From Allobosea sp. (lineage in GTDB: Bacteria > Pseudomonadota > Alphaproteobacteria > Rhizobiales > Beijerinckiaceae), in contig NZ_JAFKFX010000033.1 of the NCBI RefSeq assembly GCF_017308075.1, positions 110,356-174,355 of the forward strand: DNA of 64,000 nucleotides. The letters are read 5' to 3'. A program made the position numbers and the translations under genes. This document shows, piece after piece, positions 26,896-34,317 of the stretch (positions within the stretch are counted from its first letter, which is position 1; every line of letters begins with the position of its first letter). The notes under the pieces are model-generated. The model did no database searches. It was not told the origin of the DNA and saw only the letters and a list, made by a program, of their open reading frames with translations.

Positions 26896-27411
26896 TCAGA
26901 AGCCGCCGAAGCGGCGCCTGCGATAGACCAGCCCCTCACCGGCACCGCCGCCGCCGAGCGCCACGACCTCGCCGATCAGGATCTTGTGCGTCGCGACCGG
27001 GTGGGCCGCGACCAGCCGGCAGTCGAAGGAAACGAGCGCGCTCTTCAGCACCGGGGCACCGGTCGCCAGCGTCGTCCATTCGCCCCGGTCAAAACGGGCC
27101 TCGCCCGAAATGCCGGCGCGGCCGGAGAAGACCCCCGCAAGCTCGTAATCCAGCGCCGACAGCGTGTTGACGCAGAAGAAGCCGCTCGCCTCGATCGCGG
27201 CGAGCGTGCGGCTGCCGGCCTCGATGCAGGCGAGCAGGGTCGGCGGCGCATCGGATACCGAGGCAATGGCGGTCGCCGTCATCCCGGCCCGTCCGGACGG
27301 GCCGGTGGTGGTGACGAGATGGGCAGCGCTCGCGACCTCGGCCATCGCATCGCGAAAGGCCGCCGCTTCGGGCACGGCGGCAGAAAGCGCCGCCTCAAGA
27401 GTTTTGATCAT
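26896..27411 (-). CDS. Flavin reductase family protein
   Basis: A 171-aa FMN-binding split-barrel protein of the flavin reductase (HpaC-like) family: FRDAMAEVASAAHLVTTTGPSGRAGMTATAIASVSDAPPTLLACIEAGSRTLAAI, then GFFCVNTLSALDYELAGVFSG and VATHKILIGEVVALGGG. Such proteins supply reduced flavin to two-component monooxygenases. No monooxygenase partner is encoded in the window. It lies between pcaC and the GntR gene and is read towards pcaC. Confidence 0.85.
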   Translation of the reverse strand: MIKTLEAALSAAVPEAAAFRDAMAEVASAAHLVTTTGPSGRAGMTATAIASVSDAPPTLLACIEAGSRTLAAIEASGFFCVNTLSALDYELAGVFSGRAGISGEARFDRGEWTTLATGAPVLKSALVSFDCRLVAAHPVATHKILIGEVVALGGGGAGEGLVYRRRRFGGF

Positions 27412-27514
27412 CGGCCCGTATCTGGCGAAGAAGCGTTCATGCCGCTCATTTACGGACTTTGCCGCGCCATGGCCAGATCGCTCCCGGCAAAGTGCGAGGC
27501 AGCGGAGGCAAGGT

Positions 27515-27526
27515 CAGATATATCAA
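27515..27526. promoter_or_regulatory. Imperfect copy of the TTGATATATCAA palindrome
   Basis: CAGATATATCAA differs at two positions from the perfect palindrome at 28298-28309. It lies between the flavin reductase start (27411) and the GntR gene's stop (27556), so it could regulate the flavin reductase gene. This is a candidate operator only. Confidence 0.4.
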
Positions 27527-27555
27527 CCCGGCTTCGCTCGCCTGTGCGGCGTAAC

Positions 27556-28248
27556 TCACTCGCGCCCGAGCGTCGCCAGTAGGCCGGCACGCAGATGGCG
27601 CATCAGCGCGTCACAGGCCTCCAGCGCCGCCTCGGGCCGGCCGGATGCCAGCACCTGCGCCAGAGCGACATGGTGACCCGCCGCCGGCACGAGATCGTCC
27701 TGCCTCTCGAAGAAATACCAGGCCCGGCGGAGCAGCGCCTGCAGCGGCTCGGCCGCCCGCACCGCATAGGGGCTGCGCGCCGCCGCGGCGATCAGCGCAT
27801 CGAACTCCTTGTCGAGCCGCATATAGGCGTTGACGTCGCCGCCTTCCGCCGCCCGCCGCATCGCCTTGGCCTTGCTCAGGATCGCGATGCGCTCGCCCGG
27901 CCCGGCGCGCCGCGCCGCCTCTGCGGCGATCAGGCGCTCGAGCACCTCGCGCGCATCGAGAGCAGCCATCACGTCGATCGCGTCGATATCGGTGATCGCG
28001 ATGCCCTTGCGCGGCAGGATCTCGACCAGCCCCTGCTGCGCCAGCCGGATCAGCGCCTCGCGCACCGGCGTGCGCCCGAGATCGACGAGAGCGATCATCT
28101 GCGCCTCGTTCAGGATCGCGCCGGGGCGCAGCGACAGCGTCACGATCGCCTCTTCGAGACGGCGATAGGCGAGATCGGCGAGGCTCTCCGGAGCCGAGCG
28201 CTCCGCCGCCTCCCCGCCATCCGCCGCAACGACGCCGGACCGGTTCAC
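27556..28248 (-). CDS. GntR family transcriptional regulator, FCD subfamily
   Basis: A 230-aa regulator. The N-terminal winged helix-turn-helix contains YRRLEEAIVTLSLRPGAILNEAQM and GRTPVREALIRLAQQGLVEILPRKGIAITDI (residues about 28-92). The C-terminal all-helical FCD ligand domain follows, with the metal-binding Asp and His pattern suggested by RLDKEFDALIAAAARSPY and GHHVALAQVL. It is divergent from the cupin-flavoprotein pair, and a perfect TTGATATATCAA palindrome in the gap is a good operator candidate. A related imperfect site lies beyond its 3' end. Its ligand may be an amino or aromatic acid from the surrounding pathways. Confidence 0.9.
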   Translation of the reverse strand: MNRSGVVAADGGEAAERSAPESLADLAYRRLEEAIVTLSLRPGAILNEAQMIALVDLGRTPVREALIRLAQQGLVEILPRKGIAITDIDAIDVMAALDAREVLERLIAAEAARRAGPGERIAILSKAKAMRRAAEGGDVNAYMRLDKEFDALIAAAARSPYAVRAAEPLQALLRRAWYFFERQDDLVPAAGHHVALAQVLASGRPEAALEACDALMRHLRAGLLATLGRE

Positions 28249-28297
28249 ATCGACGCTCCAGCCCGCCGGAAACCGAGGTTTGACGCTGCTCGCCTCA

Positions 28298-28309
28298 TTG
28301 ATATATCAA
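28298..28309. promoter_or_regulatory. Perfect palindrome TTGATATATCAA, candidate GntR operator
   Basis: This 12-nt perfect inverted repeat lies 50 nt upstream of the gntR start and about 225 nt upstream of the divergent cupin gene, in AT-rich sequence that stands out from the GC-rich surroundings. Its form fits sites bound by GntR-family dimers. A two-mismatch version occurs at 27515-27526. Confidence 0.6.
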
Positions 28310-28533
28310 ACCTCGAAATCCTGTCGAAAGGGTGATCGGCGGCTATCTGCCGCCGAAAGCCGCCCGCGCGCAAGGAAGATCGCCGAGCAAGACCGACGGC
28401 GCCCGGCGCATTGCCGGCCCCCGCCCCGCGATCTCGACGCCTTCGTGCCGCTGGGCCAACTTCTGGCGGTCGAACCGCATGCGCCGGCCGGCGCGCGAGG
28501 ACGACAAGGCCTGCCAGTCGAATTGGAGGAGAC

Positions 28534-28860
28534 ATGGCTTTCACCTGCACCATCCCTGCCGTCGCCACGGTGCAGCAGGATGACGAAGCGATCCGGATCA
28601 CGCGCTGGGACTTCGAGCCCGGCGCCGTCACCGGCTGGCACAGCCATGGCTGGCCCTATTTCGTGATCATGCTGGTCGACGGCACGCTGCGCATCCATGA
28701 CGGGCAGCACGCGACCGACGTGCCGCTCGTCCAGGGCCAGTCCTATATGCGCCAGGCCGGCATCCAGCACGACGTCATGAACGGCTCGCCCCACCCGATC
28801 GCCTTCATCGAGATCGAGGTCAAACAGCCGTCAGCCCTCAAGCAGCTCGCTGCCGCATGA
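28534..28860 (+). CDS. Small single-domain cupin protein
   Basis: A 108-aa protein with one cupin barrel: ITRWDFEPGAVTGWHSHGWPYFVIMLVDGTLRI carries the His-x-His metal motif, and RQAGIQHDVMNGSPHPIAFIEIEV the second conserved half. ATG 28534 follows GGAGGA at ideal spacing. Its last four bases overlap the start of the flavoprotein gene (ATGA), so the two are made together. Small cupins of this kind may bind or isomerise small acids; no specific reaction can be named. Confidence 0.82.
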   Translation: MAFTCTIPAVATVQQDDEAIRITRWDFEPGAVTGWHSHGWPYFVIMLVDGTLRIHDGQHATDVPLVQGQSYMRQAGIQHDVMNGSPHPIAFIEIEVKQPSALKQLAAA

Positions 28861-30089
28861 AGGTCGCGATCGTCGGAGCGGGCATTGTCGGCGTGGCCAC
28901 CGCCCATGCCTTGCTGGACGAAGGCCACGAGGTCCTGATCCTCGACAGGGAGGGGCCGGCCTTCGGCCCCTCGCGCGGCAATGCCGGCATCATCGCCCAT
29001 ACCGACATCCTGCCGATCGCCAGCCCGGGCATGCTGCGCAAGGTGCCGGGCTTCCTGCTCGATCCGCTCGGGCCACTGGCGATCCGCCTCGGCTATCTCC
29101 CGCAATTGCTGCCCTGGCTGGCGCGCTTCCTGCTCGCGGCGCGCCCGGCCGCCTATGAGCGCTCGATCACCGGCCTCGTCGCCCTGCAGCAGCTCGCGCT
29201 GCCGGCCTGGCTGGCGCGCGCCGAGAAGGCCGGGCTCGGCGGGCACATCCACCGCCGCGGCGCGCTCTACGCCTATCGCGATGCGCGCGACACCGCCGAT
29301 CTCGAAGCCCTCGCCCGGCGCCAGCGCGCCGCCTGCATCGCGGTCGACATGCTGGCGCCGCAGGAGCTGCGCCAGATGGAGCCGGCCCTGAAGGACCGCT
29401 TCGCCGGCGCCTCCTTCCACCCCGACGCCGCCCATATCAGCGACCCGCTTAGCCTGACCCTGGCGCTCTACGAGGCCGCGCTCGCCCGCGGCTCAACCTT
29501 CGAGAAGGCCGAGATCAGCAACATCTCCCAGGGCGAGCGCCCTGCTTTGATCGGACCCGAAGGCTGGCAGCGCGTGGTCGATCGCGTCGTCATCGCCGCC
29601 GGTGCCTGGTCGAAGCCGCTGGCCGCCGCGATGGGCGACAGCATCCCGCTCGAGACCGAGCGCGGCTATAATGTCAGCTTTCCCGGCGTCACCGGGCTGA
29701 CCAGCCGGCCGATCGGCTTCAAGGATGACGGCTTCGTCATGACCCCACTCGAAAGCGGCCTGCGCATCGGTGGCGCCGTCGAGTTCGGCGGCCTGCAAGC
29801 CGCCCCGAACCATGCCCGCACCAGGGCGCTCTACGACAAGGCCGCAACGCTGGTCGACGGGCTGCCCGCCTTCGACAGCGGCCAGCTCTGGATGGGCTTT
29901 CGGCCCTCGCTGCCGGATTCGCTGCCGGTCATCGGAAGGGCGAGCCGCAACCGAAACGTGCTCTACGCCTTCGGTCACGGCCATTACGGCATGACCCAGT
30001 CGACCGCGACCGCAGGCCTGATCGCCGATCTCATCGCCGACCGGGAGCCGGCGATCGATCTTGACCATTTCAGCCCGCAGCGCTTCTGA
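28857..30089 (+). CDS. FAD-dependent oxidoreductase, D-amino-acid dehydrogenase (DadA)-like
   Basis: A 410-aa flavoprotein of the DAO superfamily. The dinucleotide-binding motif is VAIVGAGIVGVATAHALLDEGHEVLILDRE at the N-terminus, with SRGNAGIIAHTDILP after it. GYNVSFPGVTG is in the substrate domain and LWMGFRPSLPDSLPVIG closes the FAD site. It is translationally coupled to the cupin gene. Relatives oxidise D-amino acids or cis-4-hydroxy-D-proline and pass electrons to the respiratory chain. The 4-hydroxyproline epimerase-like gene downstream makes a D-hydroxyproline dehydrogenase role attractive, but unproven. Confidence 0.85.
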   Translation: MKVAIVGAGIVGVATAHALLDEGHEVLILDREGPAFGPSRGNAGIIAHTDILPIASPGMLRKVPGFLLDPLGPLAIRLGYLPQLLPWLARFLLAARPAAYERSITGLVALQQLALPAWLARAEKAGLGGHIHRRGALYAYRDARDTADLEALARRQRAACIAVDMLAPQELRQMEPALKDRFAGASFHPDAAHISDPLSLTLALYEAALARGSTFEKAEISNISQGERPALIGPEGWQRVVDRVVIAAGAWSKPLAAAMGDSIPLETERGYNVSFPGVTGLTSRPIGFKDDGFVMTPLESGLRIGGAVEFGGLQAAPNHARTRALYDKAATLVDGLPAFDSGQLWMGFRPSLPDSLPVIGRASRNRNVLYAFGHGHYGMTQSTATAGLIADLIADREPAIDLDHFSPQRF

Positions 30090-30095
30090 ACGACA

Positions 30096-30257
30096 ATGGC
30101 GAGCGGCGGCCCGATCATCCTCATCAATGGCTGGCCGGGCCGCGGCAAGCTCTGCATGGCGCGCAAGCCGGCCGGGTTTCGGTTCCGGCGCGCACCGGTT
30201 GAATCAACGGATCAAGCGACTGAATCGATACGCGAACCGCAGGTCGCAAGACCATGA
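30096..30257 (+). pseudogene. Remnant of a P-loop kinase/ATPase gene (53 codons)
   Basis: A short frame reads MASGGPIILINGWPGRGKL, matching the start of small P-loop kinases (IILINGxPGxGKL, a Walker A loop). After about 22 codons the similarity stops, and an Arg-rich tail without family features runs to a stop overlapping the next gene (ATGA at 30254-30257). Full-length relatives are about 170-200 aa, so most of the gene is missing, probably by deletion. It starts 7 nt after the flavoprotein stop. It could still be translated as a short peptide; I favour a decayed gene. Confidence 0.5.
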
Positions 30258-30679
30258 GCCGACTCGCCTTTCCCAGCCTCGCCGCGATCATTCTGGCCGC
30301 GATCATCCTGGCCGGCTGCGCCAGCCTGCCTCCCCAGACCTGCCGCCCCGGCCAGGAGGCGATGCTCACCGCCGAGCTGCTCTTCGGCCGCAAGGTCGGC
30401 GACCGTCTCGGCGTCAGCAAAACCGCCTTCAGCCGCTTCGTCGATGAGGAGGTGACGCCGCGCTTTCCGGACGGGCTGACCGTCCTCGACGCCAGCGGAC
30501 AGTACCGCGACACCGCCAGCGGCGCCCTGATCCGCGAGCCGAGCAAGCTCCTGCTCATCGCGCTGAAGGACGAACCGGAAGGCCGCGCCCGGCTCGCCGC
30601 CGTCGCCCAGGCCTACAAGACCCGCTTCCACCAGCAATCGGTCGGCACCATCCTGCGCCCGGCCTGTATTTCGTTCTGA
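30254..30679 (+). CDS. DUF3574 lipoprotein
   Basis: A 141-aa protein with a lipoprotein signal (AAIILAAIILAGC, lipobox LAGC with Cys22), followed by a DUF3574-like domain: AELLFGRKVGDRLGVSKTAFSRFVDEEVTPRFPDGLTVLDASGQYRDT and PSKLLLIALKDEPEGRARLAAVAQAYKTRFHQQSVGTILRPACISF. The function is unknown. It probably sits in the inner or outer membrane facing the periplasm. It is 9 nt upstream of the epimerase gene and overlaps the P-loop remnant. Confidence 0.8.
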   Translation: MSRLAFPSLAAIILAAIILAGCASLPPQTCRPGQEAMLTAELLFGRKVGDRLGVSKTAFSRFVDEEVTPRFPDGLTVLDASGQYRDTASGALIREPSKLLLIALKDEPEGRARLAAVAQAYKTRFHQQSVGTILRPACISF

Positions 30680-30688
30680 GGATCAGCC

Positions 30689-31699
30689 ATGGCGACCCAC
30701 ACCTTCTTCTGCGTCGACGGCCATACCTGCGGCAATCCGGTGCGGCTCGTCGCCGGCGGCGGCCCGCGGCTCGAAGGTGCCAACATGGTCGAGAAGCGGG
30801 CGCATTTCCTGGCCGAGTTCGACTGGATCCGCACCGGGCTGATGTTCGAGCCCCGCGGCCATGACATGATGTCCGGCGCGATCCTCTACCCGCCGACGCG
30901 CCCCGACGCCGACATCGCCTTCCTGTTCATCGAGACCTCCGGCTGCCTGCCGATGTGCGGCCATGGCACGATCGGCACCGTCACCATGGCGCTCGAGCGC
31001 GGGCTGGTGACGCCGAAGACACCGGGCGTCCTGAAGATCGACACGCCCGCCGGGCTGGTCACCGCGACCTATGTCCAGAACGGCCCCTATGTCGACAGCG
31101 TCCGCATCACCAATATCGCCTCCTATCTGCACGCGACCGGGCTGAGCGCCGAGGTCGACGGCCTCGGCGAGGTCACGGTCGACGTCGCCTATGGCGGCAA
31201 TTTCTACGCGATCGTCGACCCGCAGGCGGCGATCCGCGACATCGCCGAGGTCAATCCGTCCGACCTCTTGCGCTGGAGCCCGAAGCTGCGCGCCGCGCTC
31301 AACGCAAAATACCAGTTCGTCCATCCGGAGAACCCGGCGATCAACGGCCTCAGCCACATCCTCTGGACGGGTGCGCCGACCAAGCCGGATGCCCATGCCC
31401 GCAATGCCGTGTTCTACGGCGACAAGGCGCTCGACCGCTCGCCCTGCGGCACCGGGACCTCCTCGCGCATGGCGCAATGGGCGGCGAAGGGACGGCTCAA
31501 GGTCGGCGACGACTTCGTGCATGAGAGCATCATCGGCACGCTGTTCCGCGGCCGGGTCGAGGCGGCCGCCAAGGTCGGCCCGCATGATGCGATCATTCCC
31601 TCGATCGAAGGCTGGGCGAGGATGACCGGCTACAACACCATCTTCATCGACGATCGCGACCCGCTCGCCCATGGTTTCCAGCTCGCGGACAAGAATTAA
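30689..31699 (+). CDS. 4-hydroxyproline 2-epimerase-like protein (proline racemase family)
   Basis: A 336-aa member of the proline racemase superfamily starting MATHTFFCVDGHTCGNPVRLV. Both catalytic Cys are present: the first in LPMCGHGTIGT (near residue 90) and the second in SPCGTGTSSRMA (near residue 255). That argues for an epimerase or racemase and against trans-3-hydroxyproline dehydratase, which lacks the second Cys. The enzyme would convert trans-4-hydroxy-L-proline to cis-4-hydroxy-D-proline, the substrate for a D-amino-acid dehydrogenase such as those at 28857 or 32808. The deaminase and semialdehyde dehydrogenase of the pathway are not in the window. Confidence 0.87.
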   Translation: MATHTFFCVDGHTCGNPVRLVAGGGPRLEGANMVEKRAHFLAEFDWIRTGLMFEPRGHDMMSGAILYPPTRPDADIAFLFIETSGCLPMCGHGTIGTVTMALERGLVTPKTPGVLKIDTPAGLVTATYVQNGPYVDSVRITNIASYLHATGLSAEVDGLGEVTVDVAYGGNFYAIVDPQAAIRDIAEVNPSDLLRWSPKLRAALNAKYQFVHPENPAINGLSHILWTGAPTKPDAHARNAVFYGDKALDRSPCGTGTSSRMAQWAAKGRLKVGDDFVHESIIGTLFRGRVEAAAKVGPHDAIIPSIEGWARMTGYNTIFIDDRDPLAHGFQLADKN

Positions 31700-31844
31700 G
31701 GATTTCGTAACGCTTCGGATCTCCGCCTGGCGCCACCTTGCCGTGTAGTTTGAGCGAAACGGAACAATTGATCTGTGGCGTAATTTCGATTTTACATTGT
31801 AGCGTGACCTCAAGGCGCCAAACGCCGAAAGGGGGGAACGTATT

Positions 31845-32717
31845 ATGCAGGCTTCGATCCTGACGGATCTGCTTTTGCCGCTTTCTATCGGCATCATCAT
31901 GTTCGGCCTTGGACTGAGCCTGACCCTCGACGATTTCCGTCGTGTCGCGCGCTATCCGCTGGCCGTCGGCTCGGGCCTGGCGCTGCAGGTGGTCCTGCTT
32001 CCGCTCGGCGCGCTCGCGATCGCCATTGCGCTCAGGCTCTCGCCCGATCATGCGGTCGGGCTGATGCTGCTCGCTGCCGCACCGGGCGGCGCCACCGCCA
32101 ACATCTACAGCCATCTCGCGCGCGGCGATGTCGCCCTCAACATCACCCTGACCGCGGTCAACAGCCTGCTTTGTCTGGTGACGCTGCCGATCGTGCTCGA
32201 CCTCTCGCTCGGCTTTTTCCTGGGAACGGAACAATATGTCCCGCCGCCGCATCGCAAGGTCATCGAGGTCGGCGCCATCATCCTGATCCCGGTGGCGCTC
32301 GGCATGCTGGTGCGCGCCCGGGCCGAGCGTTTCGCCCTGCGGGCCGAGAAGCCGATCAAGCTGTTCGCGATCCTGGTGCTGGCGGCACTGATCGCCATCG
32401 CGATCTACATGGAGCGCAAGGCTCTGCTGCCGAGCCTCGTCGCGGTCGGCAGCGCCTGCCTCGCCTTCAACCTGCTCAGCATGTTCTCGGGCTATCTTGC
32501 GCCGCTCGCCTTGCGCCTGCCGCGCAGCCAGGCCGTGGCGATCTCGATGGAGATCGGCATCCACAATGCGGCCCTGGCGATCTATATCGCGCTCAACGTG
32601 CTGAAGAACCCCGCCGCCGCCGTCGTGCCGGGCATCTACAGCCTGGTCATGTATGTCACCGCGACGCTCTTCGTGCTGTTCCTGCTGCGCAGGCAGCGCG
32701 CGGTAGCGGTCGGCTGA
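31845..32717 (+). CDS. Bile acid:sodium symporter (BASS) family transporter
   Basis: A 290-aa integral membrane protein with eight to ten helices starting near residue 8 (LLLPLSIGIIMFGLGLSLTLDDFRRV). MLLAAAPGGATANIYSHLARGDVALNITLTAVNSLL and ISMEIGIHNAALAIYIALN are the two conserved family regions with polar helix breaks. Family members cotransport organic acids with sodium. The 145-nt upstream gap is AT-rich with a weak promoter-like TTGATC...TACATT pair (19-nt spacer) and a GGGGGGAA ribosome binding site. Its substrate may be an acid used by the adjacent pathways. Confidence 0.88.
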   Translation: MQASILTDLLLPLSIGIIMFGLGLSLTLDDFRRVARYPLAVGSGLALQVVLLPLGALAIAIALRLSPDHAVGLMLLAAAPGGATANIYSHLARGDVALNITLTAVNSLLCLVTLPIVLDLSLGFFLGTEQYVPPPHRKVIEVGAIILIPVALGMLVRARAERFALRAEKPIKLFAILVLAALIAIAIYMERKALLPSLVAVGSACLAFNLLSMFSGYLAPLALRLPRSQAVAISMEIGIHNAALAIYIALNVLKNPAAAVVPGIYSLVMYVTATLFVLFLLRRQRAVAVG

Positions 32718-32738
32718 GGCTGAACGGCGAACACGGAG

Positions 32739-32786
32739 CCCTCATCCTTCGAGACGCGGACCTGCGGCCCGCTCCTCAAGATGAGA
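32739..32786. repeat. Dispersed CATCCTTCGAGACGC repeat (copy C)
   Basis: The unit reads CCCTCATCCTTCGAGACGC and, after a variable middle, GCTCCTCAAGATGAG. It lies in the short gap between convergent genes (the BASS transporter and a flavoprotein). Confidence 0.7.
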
Positions 32787-32807
32787 TCTCCGGAGAATCC
32801 GGGAGAA

Positions 32808-34055
32808 CTACCCGAACCGTGCCGGCGCGAAGGGCGTCGGGTCGACGAAGACCTTCTGGCCCGTCACCATCTCGGCGATCATCCGGCCGGTGACGGCGGC
32901 GAGCGTCAACCCGTGATGGGCGTGGCCGAAGGAGAACCAGAGATTCCGGTGCTTCGGCGCCGGCCCGATGATCGGCATCATGTCCGGCGTGCAGGGTCGG
33001 CAGCCCATCCAGGGCTCGGGATCGAGCCGCTCGCCGAGCGGGAACAGCGTCTTGGCGATCGGTTCGGCCCGGGCGAGCTGCACCGGCGTCTTCGGCGCAT
33101 CGCGGTTGGCGAATTCGGCGCCGGTGGTCAGCCGGACCCCCTGGCGCATCGGCGCCAGGAAATAGCCGCGCTCGGTATCGAGCACCGGATGGTTGAGCAC
33201 TGCGTTACCGAGCGGCTTGTAATGCATGTGATAGCCGCGCTTCACCGCGAGCGGCAGGCGATAGCCCAGCCGGTTGGTCAGCACGTCGGCCCAGGGCCCG
33301 AGCGCCACCACCGCGTCGCGCGCCTCGGCCTTGCCGCCATCGGCCAGCGTCACGCTCCAGAGCTCGCCATTCTGGCTTAGCGTGCCGGCATCGCCCTGCG
33401 CGACCCGGCCACCGAGCGTCTCGAACAGCGCGACATAGGCCTTGGAGAGACCGAGCGGATCGATCACCGTCACCGGGTCGGTCCATTGCAGGCCGCCGAT
33501 CAGGCTCTGGTCGAGATGCGGCTCCTCGGCGCGCAGCGCGGCCGCATCGAGAGCGCGATGGTTCAGACCGTAATCGCGCTTCCAGCGCGCCGCCTCGGCC
33601 AGCCGCGTCTCCTGCTCGCGCACCGTGCGGAAGACCTTCATCCAGCCCTTGCGGCGTAGGAGATCGGTCGCGCCGGCTTCCTGCGCCAGCGCATCGTGCT
33701 CGCTGACGCAATGCTCGATCAGGGTCGCGTATTTGTGGGCGATGGCCTCGTGCTGCGACGCCCGCGAATGCATCCAGTAGGACCACAGGAAGGGCGCGAG
33801 CTTGGGCATCGCGTTCCAGTGGTAATGCGCGTCGATGGTGTTGTTCATCGCATAGCGGATCAGCGCCCCGAAATCATGCGGGAAGCCATAAGGGTAGACG
33901 CCCTCGCGCTGGATCAGGCCGGCATTGCCGTAGCTGGTCTCGCCGCCGGGCTGGCCGCGATCGACCAGCAGCACCGAACGGCCTGCCTTCTGCAGATGCA
34001 GCGCGACCGCAATCCCGACGATTCCTGCCCCGAGAACGATAGTATCCGTGCGCAT
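32808..34055 (-). CDS. FAD-dependent D-amino-acid dehydrogenase-like protein
   Basis: A 415-aa DAO-superfamily flavoprotein: DTIVLGAGIVGIAVALHLQKAGRSVLLVDRGQPGGETSYGNAGLI at the N-terminus, PLAVKRGYHMHY in the substrate domain and WMGCRPCTPDMMPIIGPAPKHRNLWFSFGHAHHGLT at the end, all typical of DadA. It oxidises D-amino acids to 2-oxo acids, with electrons passed to the respiratory chain. It is only moderately similar to the flavoprotein at 28857. The upstream gap holds two related inverted repeats (34123-34167) that may be Lrp-type operator sites. Confidence 0.87.
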   Translation of the reverse strand: MRTDTIVLGAGIVGIAVALHLQKAGRSVLLVDRGQPGGETSYGNAGLIQREGVYPYGFPHDFGALIRYAMNNTIDAHYHWNAMPKLAPFLWSYWMHSRASQHEAIAHKYATLIEHCVSEHDALAQEAGATDLLRRKGWMKVFRTVREQETRLAEAARWKRDYGLNHRALDAAALRAEEPHLDQSLIGGLQWTDPVTVIDPLGLSKAYVALFETLGGRVAQGDAGTLSQNGELWSVTLADGGKAEARDAVVALGPWADVLTNRLGYRLPLAVKRGYHMHYKPLGNAVLNHPVLDTERGYFLAPMRQGVRLTTGAEFANRDAPKTPVQLARAEPIAKTLFPLGERLDPEPWMGCRPCTPDMMPIIGPAPKHRNLWFSFGHAHHGLTLAAVTGRMIAEMVTGQKVFVDPTPFAPARFG

Positions 34056-34122
34056 CGCGCCAACTCCGCCAGCCCTTCCCAGCCGCCCACAATAGCGCCC
34101 GAACCGGCGCTGTCAGCCGGCG

Positions 34123-34167
34123 TGCGCAATTTTGCGCAGATTGCCACGAACTTTCGCAAATTTTGCG
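34123..34167. promoter_or_regulatory. Two related inverted repeats about three helical turns apart, candidate operator
   Basis: Site 1 is TGCGCAA-TT-TTGCGCA (34123-34138), with perfect 7-nt arms. Site 2 is CGCAA-ATT-TTGCG at about 34155-34167. Their centres are about 30.5 bp apart, so both face the same side of the helix. They lie 68-112 nt upstream of the flavoprotein gene and may serve the divergent transporter gene as well. The pattern suits an Lrp/AsnC-type regulator, which often controls dadA genes (inference). Confidence 0.55.
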
Positions 34168-34317
34168 CCATCCTGGAGAAAGAGCTTATTTTTTCCGAGA
34201 ACTACCGACAAAGCCTGCAATTTTCTGCCTCGCGCAAGGCAGCGATGCGCGCCCACGAGATGACGCAGGCGCGCGGATCGGCCAGTGTGCCCCACCTTCC
34301 TGCTGTCCCGGCTATCG

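Noticed and set aside
23853-31699. A complete hydroxyproline degradation pathway
   Set aside because: The deaminase of the DapA family and the semialdehyde dehydrogenase are not in the window, so only part of a pathway can be claimed.
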